Shown here piece after piece: positions 42,190 through 51,544 of a stretch of 64,000 nucleotides of DNA. The notes under the pieces are model-generated. The model made no database searches. It worked only from the letters and a program-made list of their open reading frames with translations, and had not been told where the DNA came from. Origin of the DNA: Candidatus Viadribacter manganicus (GTDB taxonomy: Bacteria; Pseudomonadota; Alphaproteobacteria; Caulobacterales; Aquidulcibacteraceae); contig NZ_CP013244.1 of assembly GCF_001679665.1 (NCBI RefSeq), positions 2,922,980 to 2,986,979 of the forward strand. The letters run 5' to 3'. A program made the translations under genes and the position numbers. Position 1 is the first letter of the stretch; each line of letters opens with the position of its first letter.

Positions 42190-43103
42190 CACCACATCCC
42201 CGCGCCGAGCACATAAGCTTCTTCCGGTGGGATCACGAGATCGAGCAGGAATTTGATGCTCGCAGCCATTAGGAGCGCCCCCAGAATGCCGCGCACGTAC
42301 TCGGCCTTCAGGCCCGCGCCCACACGCGCGCCAATCTGAGCCCCAACAACGCCGCCCGCCATCAGCAACAGCGCCAACACCAGATCGACTGTCTGCGTCG
42401 CGATCGATTGCAGCACCACGATCAGCGAAGCGATCACCAGCACTTGAAACTGCGACGTCCCGATGACGACGTTGGTCGGCATACGCAGCAGATAGATCAT
42501 CGCCGGGATCAGGATGAAGCCGCCGCCAATGCCCATGATCGCAGAGAGCGCGCCGATGGCGAACCCGATGCCGAGCGGCGGCAACACGCTGATGTAAAGT
42601 CCCGAGCGCGGAAAGCGGATACGAAAGGGCAGGTTGTGCGCGATGCTTTTGACCGGGCGCCGCAACACGGAGACGCTCTTCGTCGGTCTGCCGCGCCAGA
42701 ATTGATAACTCTCGCGCACCATCAGGAAGCCGACGCCCGAGAGTAGGATCAAGTAGAGCACCGAGACGATGAGATCGAGCTGCCCCAACCGGAGCAGCCG
42801 CTCGAACAGCGCCACGCCGCCCGCGCTGCCAACTACGCCGCCAATCGAAAGCAAAAGCCCCATGCGCCAATCGACGGACTTGCGCCGCGTGCGCGTCATG
42901 ATGCCGGAGAAAGACGTCGCTGCGATCTGGCTCGCGCCTGTCGCAACCGCAACCGGCGCCGGCACGCCCAAGAACAAAAGCGCCGGAGTCATGATGAAGC
43001 CGCCGCCGACACCCACCATGCCGGACACAAAGCCAACGGCGCCGCTCACCAACAAGATAAGCAGCACGGCCACCGGCATTTCGGCGATCGGCAGGTAGAT
43101 CAA
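42189..43103 (-). CDS. TauE/SafE-family anion exporter
   Basis: A 304-residue polytopic inner-membrane protein with the family's two repeated halves: VSGMVGVGGGFIMTPALLFLG near the start and LSAIMGIGGGFILIPAMIYLL later. Family members export sulfite, sulfoacetate or other organosulfur anions. It heads an operon with TIGR02186 and DUF3429 genes, an arrangement that suggests the three act together. Its substrate here is unknown. Confidence 0.93.
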   Translation of the reverse strand: MIYLPIAEMPVAVLLILLVSGAVGFVSGMVGVGGGFIMTPALLFLGVPAPVAVATGASQIAATSFSGIMTRTRRKSVDWRMGLLLSIGGVVGSAGGVALFERLLRLGQLDLIVSVLYLILLSGVGFLMVRESYQFWRGRPTKSVSVLRRPVKSIAHNLPFRIRFPRSGLYISVLPPLGIGFAIGALSAIMGIGGGFILIPAMIYLLRMPTNVVIGTSQFQVLVIASLIVVLQSIATQTVDLVLALLLMAGGVVGAQIGARVGAGLKAEYVRGILGALLMAASIKFLLDLVIPPEEAYVLGAGMW

Positions 43104-43208
43104 AATTCTGCTCTGAACTCAGCGCCGCAGCACTACGCCCGCGGCCCCCTTATGATGAGGGTCGCGCGCGTAGGCAACGCTACTTCGCCGCTAAATTCCG
43201 GGACTTGA

Positions 43209-46200
43209 TTAAGTGCTTGGACGCGTGTTCCAGGCGCGCGGGCCGAATTCGCCGTTCGCCACGGCGCTCGCTGCCCGCGGACGGAACGCCTGAGAGCGCG
43301 CCCGGGCCTGTTCGATCTGGTTTTGGGCCAGCTGAGCCTCAAGCGCCGTCGCACGTGCGCCTGCGTCCTGATCGCCCTGACGGGCGGCCACAAGGAACCA
43401 GAACAAGGCTTCCGACGCGGAAGCGTTCACGCCACGGCCCTGTTGATAGAGGACGCCCAGATTGTACTGGCTGTCCGCAACGCCCAGTTCCGCCGCCTGA
43501 CGGAACCAGCGGAACGCCGCCGCTTCATCCAGCGGCGCGCCTTCGCCGCGCGCAAAATAGACGCCAAGATCGTGCATGGCGCGGCGATTGCCCGCCGCCG
43601 CCGAACGCTCGGTCCATTGGCGCGCGATCGTCAGATCCGCCGGCACGCCTTCGCCGCGCTCATAGAGCTTGGCCAGGCGATATTGCGCCATCGCGAAACC
43701 GCGATCGGCGGCGCGGCGCAGCATGGTCACGCCCTCAGCAGCCCGCCCTGAGCTGATACGCTGCAGCGCCAGTTCATATTGCGCCGTGAGATCGCCCGAT
43801 TGCGCGGCTTGCTCAAGCGAGACGTTGCGCGCCGGCAGCGGACCCGCGACCACCGGCTGTGACGGTGTCGTCGTATTCTGGGCCATCGGCGGTCCAGCAG
43901 TTTCCGCCGCAGGCGGCGGCGCAGCGCCCTCAGTGACTGCGCCATCCGGCGCCATGCCTTCGGCTGGCGCTTCCGCGAACGGATCAGCAGGCGGCGGCAG
44001 CGTCGGCGCCATGTTGGTCACTGGCGTCGGTTCTGCATCCGGCTGCGGCTCGGCGCTATCGGCGCGGTTCTTCAGATAGTACGCGCCACCAATCAGAGTG
44101 GCCGCGACGAGGCTCGCCGCGCCCCACAACACGACACGGCTTGAACCCCGCAGGCTAAGCTTAGGCGCTGCAGCAGCTTGGTCCGGGCGCGTCTTCGGTA
44201 GCGACTGCGCCTGCGCTGCTTTGCGCGCATTGGCGAGATAATCGTTCTTCGCCGGCGGTTCTTCTTCTGTCACGATCGGCAGATCGTTGAAGTCCGGCGC
44301 ATCGAGTGAGAAGGGCGCTTCCTCTTCAACGCCCAATGCCAGCGGCACATCGTTCGCGTGCGGCGCAGGTGGTGCAACCAAACCAGCAACCGCATCTTCA
44401 ATCGTCGCGGGCGCGAGATCGTCGTCCGGCGTCCAGAACGGATCGTCGTCAAGCGGTGGCGGCGCGACCGATAGTTCCACCTCTTCGTCGATCAGCAGAT
44501 CGTCGTCCGGAGAAACCTCGATCGGCTTGTATTCCGCGGGCACGAAGGCCTCTTCCGCCGTGTTCTCATCGACCAGCAGATCGTCGATCTGATTGTCTTC
44601 GGCGAAATAGATGTCGTGATCGTTCGGCGCTTCCATCGCCGGCTGGCGCGGCGGGAGCGGTCCAGCGCGCATCGGCTGCGCTGCATCGCGCGGCGAAACG
44701 TAAGGCTGCGGCTCAGGATTGCTGAGATCGTAGGAGATGTCGTCGTTGAAGGTCGGGAAGTCTTCCATCCGGCGCGACGGCGTCGGGATGGACGGCTCCG
44801 CATGTGCGGCTGGCGCTGCCGGCGTACGGCCCGTCTCGAACTCTTCGAGCTTCGAGGCGACATTCGACACAGCCTTTTGCACCGGCGCGATCGCCTCTTG
44901 GCTGTGTTCTTCTACTTCAGCCAAACGCTGCATGATCGAGCTGATCGCTTCCGAGACACGCTGGCCCGCGCGCTCTTCGCTGTCGAGCATGCGCTCGCCC
45001 AGTTCGCGCGCCATAATGTCTTGGCGTTGGTTGAAGCGTTCGGCCATGCGCGCGACTTGCTCGCCCACATGTTCGATGGCTTGCGCGCTGCGTTGCTCAA
45101 CCGCGCCTACGCGCTCTTCCAAGCGCTCGGAGAGGCGGCCAACTTCAAGGCCCATGCGATCGAATGCAGCCGCTTCACGGCGCTCGATATCGTCGAAGCG
45201 CTGCTCCAGCGTCGTCGCCATGCGCGAAAGCTCTTCACGCACCGCCGAGGCCGCCGCGTCGTCATTGCGTGATTCAACCGTGCGCAGACGCTGATCCACC
45301 GTCTCCGACATGCGCTTGATCTCGATCGAGATCGCTTCGATCGTTTGCGCTTGGCGCCGTTCGGCGGCCGCAAGACGGCGGTTCACGTCAGCCAGCGCGC
45401 CCTCGACGCCTTCGCCGCCCGCCATAACCGACTGCAGCTCTTGCGTGATCTCTTCGCGCACCGTTTGCGCCATCGTGTCGAGCCGTTGCTCGAGCATAGC
45501 GCGCACAGCTTCTGTCTCCATCGCCGCGCCGCCACCGTGCTCGATGCGGGCGCTGAGTGAGGAAACCGTCTCTTCGATGTGACGGATCGCCGTGTTCGCT
45601 GTCGATTCGGTTTCTTCCAGCTTGTCGGCTAGGCGCTGCAACGCGCGATCGAGCGAGCTCACCGTCTCGCCGATATGATCGACGTTCGGTGCATTGGCGG
45701 TTGCCGCTTCGACGCTGGCGATGCGCGCTTCAAACGCGGCAAGCGCGCCGGTGAGGGGGCTCGCGTCGGTCTTCGTTTCAAGTGATGTCAGCCGCTCGGC
45801 GATGTCTTGCTGCGCTTGACGCAAGTCACTGAGATCGATCGTGCCGCCGGATTGGCCAGCGATGTCTTCGACTTGCTTGACGCGCGCCGAGAGCGTGAGT
45901 TGCGCATTGCGCAGATCCGCGATCGCCGCACCCGCTGCTTGGCGTAAACCGGCCGTGCTTTCGCGCGCGCCGGCTTCCGCGCGCTCGATCCGCGCGATAA
46001 GCGAGGCTTGCTCAGCCTTCAGCGTATCGACGGCGCCGACGCGCTTCGAAATCTCGCTTTCGAGGCGGACGACTTCTTCCAGCAGCGCTTCGCGCGCGCC
46101 GCGTGTTTCAGTCGAGGTCTCGGTGCGAACTTCGGCAACCGCCGTTTCGATCGCGCGCCGCGTTGAGGCTTCGCTGTCGATCAGGCGTTCGTTCAGTTCT

Positions 46201-46934
46201 TCTTGCAGACGGCGCAGTTCGTTCACCGCATCCGCCGAAGCTTCGCTCGCTTGACGCGCAGCTTCTTCGGCAACCGCGCGCGCTTCGCTCAGCGTCTGTG
46301 CGATGACGGCGTCGCGGCCGCCCATTTCGGTGGTCAGGAAAGATGCGGCGGCTTCGGCGCGGCGCGCCACTTCTTCGGCAACCGCAACCTGATGCTCAAG
46401 ACGTTCCTTTACGTCCGAAATTTCCTGCGAGGTTTGCTCGGCGCGCTGCAAGCGGCCGCTCAGCGTGTCGCCCGCATTGCGGAACTGTTCCAGCGCATCG
46501 GCAATGCGCTCAGCCGCTTCGCTCGATGCAGCTTCGGCGTCTTCAACGCGTGCAGCGAGCCCCAGCACCGAGCGATCGATCGTTGACACAGCGCGGTCGA
46601 GACCGGTCACCGCGAGTTGCGTGCGGCGTTCAATCGATTCAATGCGCTGCGCCAAACGCGTTGGATCGGCCGCACGTGCATCGCCAACGTTCCAATCGTC
46701 TTCGCTATCATAGTCGGTGGTCTGCGAACCAAAGCGGGCCCGCGGCGCGCGCGGCGGTTGTTGCAGCGAGTTGTGCGGCGGCGTTTGCGCGCCGCCACCC
46801 CCGAGCTGACCTGACGCAAGCGCCTGGTTCAAATATTCGCCAAGGCTCATGCCCTGACGAGCCGCAGCTTCACGCGCCGCCTCTCGCACTTTGGGGTCAA
46901 TGCCCTTGACGCTCCAGCTTTGCGCACCGCTCAT
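43209..46934 (-). CDS. podJ: PodJ-like polarity/localisation protein with Sel1 repeats
   Basis: A 1241-residue polar scaffold like Caulobacter PodJ, which positions pili, holdfast and division-plane regulators at the new pole. The N-terminus WSVKGIDPKVREAA...GMSLGEYLNQAL is the PodJ-type start. Residues about 60-720 are a long coiled coil with many SLE/ALE and MRRFxxRQ-like heptads. An acidic, Pro-rich cytoplasmic linker precedes one membrane helix at about 932-955 (VVLWGAASLVAATLIGGAYYL). The periplasmic end has four Sel1 repeats (for example AQYRLAKLYERGEGVPADL). The C-terminal peptidoglycan-binding domain known in Caulobacter PodJ is not visible. Confidence 0.8.
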   Translation of the reverse strand: MSGAQSWSVKGIDPKVREAAREAAARQGMSLGEYLNQALASGQLGGGGAQTPPHNSLQQPPRAPRARFGSQTTDYDSEDDWNVGDARAADPTRLAQRIESIERRTQLAVTGLDRAVSTIDRSVLGLAARVEDAEAASSEAAERIADALEQFRNAGDTLSGRLQRAEQTSQEISDVKERLEHQVAVAEEVARRAEAAASFLTTEMGGRDAVIAQTLSEARAVAEEAARQASEASADAVNELRRLQEELNERLIDSEASTRRAIETAVAEVRTETSTETRGAREALLEEVVRLESEISKRVGAVDTLKAEQASLIARIERAEAGARESTAGLRQAAGAAIADLRNAQLTLSARVKQVEDIAGQSGGTIDLSDLRQAQQDIAERLTSLETKTDASPLTGALAAFEARIASVEAATANAPNVDHIGETVSSLDRALQRLADKLEETESTANTAIRHIEETVSSLSARIEHGGGAAMETEAVRAMLEQRLDTMAQTVREEITQELQSVMAGGEGVEGALADVNRRLAAAERRQAQTIEAISIEIKRMSETVDQRLRTVESRNDDAAASAVREELSRMATTLEQRFDDIERREAAAFDRMGLEVGRLSERLEERVGAVEQRSAQAIEHVGEQVARMAERFNQRQDIMARELGERMLDSEERAGQRVSEAISSIMQRLAEVEEHSQEAIAPVQKAVSNVASKLEEFETGRTPAAPAAHAEPSIPTPSRRMEDFPTFNDDISYDLSNPEPQPYVSPRDAAQPMRAGPLPPRQPAMEAPNDHDIYFAEDNQIDDLLVDENTAEEAFVPAEYKPIEVSPDDDLLIDEEVELSVAPPPLDDDPFWTPDDDLAPATIEDAVAGLVAPPAPHANDVPLALGVEEEAPFSLDAPDFNDLPIVTEEEPPAKNDYLANARKAAQAQSLPKTRPDQAAAAPKLSLRGSSRVVLWGAASLVAATLIGGAYYLKNRADSAEPQPDAEPTPVTNMAPTLPPPADPFAEAPAEGMAPDGAVTEGAAPPPAAETAGPPMAQNTTTPSQPVVAGPLPARNVSLEQAAQSGDLTAQYELALQRISSGRAAEGVTMLRRAADRGFAMAQYRLAKLYERGEGVPADLTIARQWTERSAAAGNRRAMHDLGVYFARGEGAPLDEAAAFRWFRQAAELGVADSQYNLGVLYQQGRGVNASASEALFWFLVAARQGDQDAGARATALEAQLAQNQIEQARARSQAFRPRAASAVANGEFGPRAWNTRPST

Positions 46935-47087
46935 TGTAGCCCTCGCCGCGTTGTGCCGCGCGTCCGCGGCTCACGCCCAACCCCTTGGGGCAGACTCGAA
47001 GAATTCGAGAATCGCCCACGACTTTGCAGTGTCGATGAAAGCGGTCGGCGTGTTAATGGCGCGTAAAAAGGTAAACAGGGATTAGCC

Positions 47088-48257
47088 ATGTCTAACACGC
47101 CGCGCCAATTCGGACCCGAAACGCAAGGCGGGGTGTATCTGCGCGGACTAAGTGGCGCAAAGCCCGACATCCCAACCAACTTCATCGGACTCGAAGCAGC
47201 AGCGCAGAAGAAGATGACGCCGGCGGCGTGGGCGTACACCGCCGGTAGCGCCGGGTTGGAAACGGCGGCGGAAGCAAACCGCGCCGCTTTCGCGCGCTTT
47301 CCGATCGCACCGCGCATGCTGGCCGGCGCAGCGACACGTGATCTCGGTAGCGAAATTTTCGCTGCGCGCGTTGCCGCGCCGGTCTTTTCATCGCCGGTAG
47401 GCGTGCTCGAGATGATGCATCCCGAGGCCGATCTCGCGGTCGCGCGCGCGATGAAAAACCTCAACCTGCCGATGATCATTTCGTCTCAGGCATCAACGCC
47501 GATGGAGAAGATCGCGCAAGCCAACGGCGATGGTCCGCGCTTTTACCAACTCTATTGGGGCAAGTCGGACGCGCTGGCGGAGAGTTTCGTCAAGCGCGCC
47601 GAGGCGATCGGCTGCAAAGCCATCTTCATTACGCTCGACACTCTGGTCCTCGGCTGGCGACCGCGTGACCTCGATATCGGCTTCTCGCCGTTCCTGCGCG
47701 GGCAGGGTATCGCACAATATACTTCCGACCCCGTGTTTCGGGGGCTGCTCCCGCAGACGCCGGAAGAGAACCCGCTCGCCGCCGCCGTACACTTCACGCA
47801 GCTCTTCTCCGATCCGGGCGTCGACTGGAAACGTATCGCGCAAATCAAATCGTGGACGAAACTTCCCGTTGTTCTGAAGGGCATCATGCGTGCTGACGAC
47901 GCCGAGCGCGCCGTTAAGGAAGGCTATGACGGGGTCATGGTCTCCAATCACGGCGGACGACAGGTCGATGGCGGCATTGGCGCGCTCGACGCGCTGGCGA
48001 AGGTGACCGCCGTCATTGGCGGGCGCGTGCCTGTCTTCTTTGACTCCGGCATCCGCTGTGGTGCTGACATCTTCAAAGCCATTGCCCTTGGGGCAACGGC
48101 CGCCGGTATTGGTCGTCCTTATGTTTATGGCCTGGCCTTGGCCGGCGAGCAGGGCGTTCAGGCGGTTATGGAATACCTCTTGGCCGAGCTCGACATCACG
48201 ATGGCGCTCAATGGCTGCCCAACGCCGAAAGACATCACCCGCGATTTGCTTGGCTGA
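47088..48257 (+). CDS. FMN-dependent alpha-hydroxy acid oxidase (lactate 2-monooxygenase-like)
   Basis: A 389-residue TIM-barrel flavoprotein oxidising alpha-hydroxy acids. The FMN/substrate segments are present: SSPVGVLEMMHP, YQLYWGKSD, the SNHGGRQVDGG motif holding the catalytic His and substrate Arg, and FDSGIRCGADI for the FMN phosphate. TLDTLVLGWRPRDLD is more like lactate 2-monooxygenase than lactate dehydrogenase LldD. Exact substrate is uncertain. GGATTAGCC precedes the start weakly. It is divergent from podJ. Confidence 0.88.
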   Translation: MSNTPRQFGPETQGGVYLRGLSGAKPDIPTNFIGLEAAAQKKMTPAAWAYTAGSAGLETAAEANRAAFARFPIAPRMLAGAATRDLGSEIFAARVAAPVFSSPVGVLEMMHPEADLAVARAMKNLNLPMIISSQASTPMEKIAQANGDGPRFYQLYWGKSDALAESFVKRAEAIGCKAIFITLDTLVLGWRPRDLDIGFSPFLRGQGIAQYTSDPVFRGLLPQTPEENPLAAAVHFTQLFSDPGVDWKRIAQIKSWTKLPVVLKGIMRADDAERAVKEGYDGVMVSNHGGRQVDGGIGALDALAKVTAVIGGRVPVFFDSGIRCGADIFKAIALGATAAGIGRPYVYGLALAGEQGVQAVMEYLLAELDITMALNGCPTPKDITRDLLG

Positions 48258-48349
48258 GCATTATTTATGACGGATGCGTCAACTTCAGTTGACCCTACCG
48301 TAAACGGAAACTAGCGTGGCCCGGCTGGGTAAACCGGAGGGACCTCCCC

Positions 48350-48802
48350 ATGACTTCCAAAGCTGAGCGCACGTACACAATTTCGCAGCTGGCCCGTGAG
48401 TTCGAGGTCACGCCTCGAGCGCTCCGCTTTTACGAGGATAAAGGTCTTCTCACCCCGCGCCGCGACGGCATGAACCGCGTCTACTCCCATCGCGACCGCG
48501 CCAAGCTCCAACTCATTTTGCGCGGCAAGCGCGTTGGCCTCTCGCTGATCGAGATCAAGGAAATCCTGGATCTCTACAAAGTCGATCAGCGCGCGCAGGC
48601 GCAAACGGCGCTCAAGAAATACAAATCACGCATCGTCGCGCTGGAAGCGCAACGCGAAGATGTCGATGCGGCGATCGAAATCTTGCACGACAGCGTAAAG
48701 CAGCTCGAAGAGTTCCTTGCGAAGCCTGCCGCCCCCGCCGCCATGGCCAATGCGCGCGCATTTGAGGCCGAGGCAAAGAAGCGGCTGCAAGACGCGCACT
48801 AA
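48350..48802 (+). CDS. MerR-family regulator
   Basis: A 150-residue regulator with an N-terminal MerR winged helix (YTISQLAREFEVTPRALRFYEDKGLL...) and a helical dimerisation coiled coil (about 75-125). No Cys-rich metal-binding motif is present. Its position directly before a fatty-acid oxidation operon is like LiuR, which controls branched-chain/acyl-CoA breakdown genes, so acyl-CoA or metabolite sensing is likely. A 35-base spacer precedes the acyl-CoA dehydrogenase. Confidence 0.88.
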   Translation: MTSKAERTYTISQLAREFEVTPRALRFYEDKGLLTPRRDGMNRVYSHRDRAKLQLILRGKRVGLSLIEIKEILDLYKVDQRAQAQTALKKYKSRIVALEAQREDVDAAIEILHDSVKQLEEFLAKPAAPAAMANARAFEAEAKKRLQDAH

Positions 48803-48837
48803 GACGCGTATAGACAAGAAAACATAAGGGGACGTGC

Positions 48838-50631
48838 ATGCCGACATACACGGCGCCGCTTCGCGAATATCGCTTTCTCCTCAAGGATGTGCTCGACATT
48901 GAGCGCTATTCCAATTTGCCGACTTTTGCGGACGCGCCGATCGATTTGATCGACCAGGTGTTGGAAGAGGGCGCGAAATTCTGTGAAGGCGTGCTCGCGC
49001 CTTTGAACAAGGTCGGCGACGAGCACGGCTGTGTGCGGCGCGATGATGGCTCGGTGACGACGCCGCCCGGCTTCAAGGAAGCCTACAAGCAACTCGTCGA
49101 GGCCGGCTGGCCGGCGCTCTCCTGCGATCCGAACTATGGCGGCCAAGGTATGCCGCACGTGATCTCTCTGGCGTGGAGCGAGATGGTGTCGTCGTCGAAC
49201 ATGGCGTTCGGCATGTACCCGGGCCTCAGCCACGGCGCCTACGAAGCCATCCACCATCACGGCAGCGATGAGCAAAAGCAGACCTACCTGCCCAAGCTCG
49301 TTACCGGCGAATGGACCGGCACCATGAACTTGACGGAGCCGCATTGCGGCACCGATCTTGGCATGCTGCGCACCAAAGCGATCCCGCAAACCGACGGCAG
49401 CTATCGCATCACCGGCCAGAAGATTTTCATCTCGGCCGGCGAACACGATCTTGCGTCGAACATCATCCACCTCGTGCTCGCGCGCATCGAAGGCGCGCCT
49501 CAGGGCACTAAGGGCATTTCACTTTTCATCGTGCCGAAGTTCGTCCTCGATAAGGACGGCAACCCGGGTAAGCGCAACGGCGTCGTCTGCGGCAAGATCG
49601 AAGAGAAGATGGGCATCCACGGCAACTCGACGTGCGTGCTCAATTACGATGACGCGACCGGCTATCTCGTCGGCCAGGAGAACAAAGGTCTCCAGGGCAT
49701 GTTCGTGATGATGAACGTCGCGCGCCTTGGCGTCGGCCTTCAAGGTCTTTCGCAATCGGAAGTCGCCTATCAAAATGGCGTCGCCTACGCGAAGGATCGC
49801 TTGCAGGGCCGTTCGATCACTGGCGCGAAAAACCCGGACGGCCCCGCCGATCCGATCATCGTCCACCCCGACATTCGCCGCATGCTGATGGACGCCAAGG
49901 CGTTCAACGAGGGCGCGCGCGCTTTCGCTTTCTGGACCGCCATCTACGGCGATCTCCTGCTTGTCTCACCCGATGAGAAGGTGCGCGAAAAGGCCGAAGA
50001 TTATATGGGTCTGATGACGCCGGTGCTGAAAAGCTATCTCACCGACAAAGGCTACGCTAACGCCACCAATTGCCAGCAAATCTTCGGCGGCCACGGCTAC
50101 ATCGAAGAGCACGGCATGAGCCAGTTCGTGCGCGATGCTCGCATCGCCATGATCTACGAGGGCGCCAACGGCATCCAGGCGCTCGATCTCGTCGGTCGCA
50201 AGCTCGGCGCCAATGGCGGCCGCGCCATCTTCGCCTTCTTCAACGAGATCGACGATTTCGTGCACAACCACGAAGACGACGCCGAACTCAAGGAATTCGT
50301 CGAAGCTCTGCAGGGCGCGAAGGCTCAAATGCAGGACGGCGCCATGTGGCTGATGCAGAACGGCATGTCGAACTTCGACAATGCCGGCGCCGCTTCACAC
50401 GATTTCCTCAATGTCGTCGGTCTCACCGCGCTTACCTACATGTGGACGCTGCAAGCCAAGGCCGCTTACGCCGCCAAGAAAAACGGCGGCGCTGGCGATC
50501 CATATTACGACACCAAGATCGCCACCGGCCGCTATTTCATCACCCGCATGCTGCCCGACGCCGCCGCGCATCTCGCCAAGCTGAAGAGCGGCGCCGGCCC
50601 GGTCATGGCGCTCACCGCGGAGCAGTTCTGA
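48838..50631 (+). CDS. Acyl-CoA dehydrogenase, C-terminal-extended (FadE12/DmdC-like)
   Basis: A 597-residue flavoenzyme starting beta-oxidation by desaturating an acyl-CoA. It has the longer form with an N-terminal helical addition and a C-terminal extension, as in 3-methylmercaptopropionyl-CoA dehydrogenase (DmdC). The FAD/substrate segment MNLTEPHCGTDLGMLRTKA, and the catalytic-region IYEGANGIQALDLVGRKL with the Glu in the usual position, are visible. Acyl chain specificity cannot be read. Its stop shares one base with the OsmC start (TGATG). Confidence 0.92.
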   Translation: MPTYTAPLREYRFLLKDVLDIERYSNLPTFADAPIDLIDQVLEEGAKFCEGVLAPLNKVGDEHGCVRRDDGSVTTPPGFKEAYKQLVEAGWPALSCDPNYGGQGMPHVISLAWSEMVSSSNMAFGMYPGLSHGAYEAIHHHGSDEQKQTYLPKLVTGEWTGTMNLTEPHCGTDLGMLRTKAIPQTDGSYRITGQKIFISAGEHDLASNIIHLVLARIEGAPQGTKGISLFIVPKFVLDKDGNPGKRNGVVCGKIEEKMGIHGNSTCVLNYDDATGYLVGQENKGLQGMFVMMNVARLGVGLQGLSQSEVAYQNGVAYAKDRLQGRSITGAKNPDGPADPIIVHPDIRRMLMDAKAFNEGARAFAFWTAIYGDLLLVSPDEKVREKAEDYMGLMTPVLKSYLTDKGYANATNCQQIFGGHGYIEEHGMSQFVRDARIAMIYEGANGIQALDLVGRKLGANGGRAIFAFFNEIDDFVHNHEDDAELKEFVEALQGAKAQMQDGAMWLMQNGMSNFDNAGAASHDFLNVVGLTALTYMWTLQAKAAYAAKKNGGAGDPYYDTKIATGRYFITRMLPDAAAHLAKLKSGAGPVMALTAEQF

Positions 50632-51101
50632 TGGCGACCTACACCGCGACCGTTGTCTGGGCGCGCGGCGATCAGCCGTTTACCGACGGCCAATATTCGC
50701 GTGCGCACGAGATTTCGTTCGACGGTGGCACGGTGGTTCCAGGCTCGTCCTCGCCGCACGTGGTGAAGCTGCCGCTCTCGCGCGAGGACGCTGTCGATCC
50801 CGAAGAAATGCTCGTGGCCTCGCTCTCGACTTGCCACATGCTTTTCGTTTTGGATTTTGCCCGCCGCGCCGGCTTCGTCGTCGATAGCTACATCGATCAA
50901 GCCGAAGGCGTGATGGGCAAGGACGATCGCGGCAAGATCGCCGTCACCCAGGTGAAGCTCAATCCGATCATCGAATGGAGCGGCGATAAGCAGCCGACAC
51001 CCGAAGAAGTGCGCGAGCTCCATCACAAATCCCACGAAGCCTGCTTCATCGCCAATTCATTCCGCGGCGATGTCGCCATCGCGGAAGGTGAGGCGCACTG
51101 A
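50631..51101 (+). CDS. OsmC-family protein
   Basis: A 156-residue OsmC/Ohr-like protein. Family members use a Cys pair to reduce organic peroxides. The Cys in STCHMLFVLD and the Cys in EACFIANSF fit the two-Cys pattern, so peroxidase activity is expected. ATG 50631 overlaps the dehydrogenase stop and the stop at 51101 is shared with the next ATG, so it is embedded in the fatty-acid oxidation operon. It may protect it from lipid peroxides. Confidence 0.88.
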   Translation: MATYTATVVWARGDQPFTDGQYSRAHEISFDGGTVVPGSSSPHVVKLPLSREDAVDPEEMLVASLSTCHMLFVLDFARRAGFVVDSYIDQAEGVMGKDDRGKIAVTQVKLNPIIEWSGDKQPTPEEVRELHHKSHEACFIANSFRGDVAIAEGEAH

Positions 51102-51325
51102 TGAGCGACCGTCTCGATCTCGTGACGCGGCTTGAGCAGAAGATCGCTCAGCGCGCGCGGTTGGACGAACGCGTGCGCCAGGAAAGCGCTGCAGAGCCGA
51201 ACGCGGCGGAAGATCCCGCTGCTCTGAAAGAATTGGACGACGATCTCGATCGCTTGCGCCACCAGATCAGCGTGCTCGATGTCGAGATCGCCGAGCTGGA
51301 GCGAGAGATCGCGGACGGCGCCTAA
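51101..51325 (+). CDS. Small coiled-coil protein (74 aa)
   Basis: A charged 74-residue helical protein, with heptads in LDDDLDRLRHQISVLDVEIAELEREI. It starts by TGATG overlap with the OsmC gene. Family unknown; dimerising adaptor or structural role possible. It precedes the hairpin-rich spacer. Confidence 0.6.
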   Translation: MSDRLDLVTRLEQKIAQRARLDERVRQESAAEPNAAEDPAALKELDDDLDRLRHQISVLDVEIAELEREIADGA

Positions 51326-51333
51326 GTTTGCCG

Positions 51334-51527
51334 CGCTTCGCTCAGCCCGAGCGAAGCGGTCAGCGGAGTAGGTGCTGCAAAGCGCCACGGGACGACTCCG
51401 GTCCCACGGAGGGTGGTTTGCTCCCCAGTTTACGGGGGAGCTGTCACGCGAAGCGTGACTGAGGGGGCCGCGTTGCCCCCAACGTCTCGCGCTTCGCGCG
51501 ATCCACTTCCCCCGCAGGCGGGGGAAG
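51334..51527. repeat. Compound palindromic intergenic element (five hairpins)
   Basis: Perfect stems in order: CGCTTCGCTC/GAGCGAAGCG (51334-51343, 51349-51358, loop AGCCC); GCTCCCC...GGGGGAGC (51420-51441); TCACGC-GAA-GCGTGA (51444-51458); TCGCGC-TTC-GCGCGA (51487-51501); CTTCCCCCGC-AG-GCGGGGGAAG (51506-51527). The mosaic matches REP-like intergenic elements. It lies between the coiled-coil and thiolase genes and ends just before the thiolase Shine-Dalgarno sequence. It may process or attenuate the operon mRNA. Confidence 0.65.
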
Positions 51528-51544
51528 AAAGAGGAGTACGGAAG

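Noticed and set aside
42190..42870. Extended start for the TIGR02186 protein
   Set aside because: The extra residues overlap the TauE gene in another frame; the ATG at 42189 begins a clean signal peptide.
51413..51544. Extended thiolase start within the palindromic repeat
   Set aside because: The added residues are translated repeat; GAGGAG before 51545 and the family N-terminus fix the later start.
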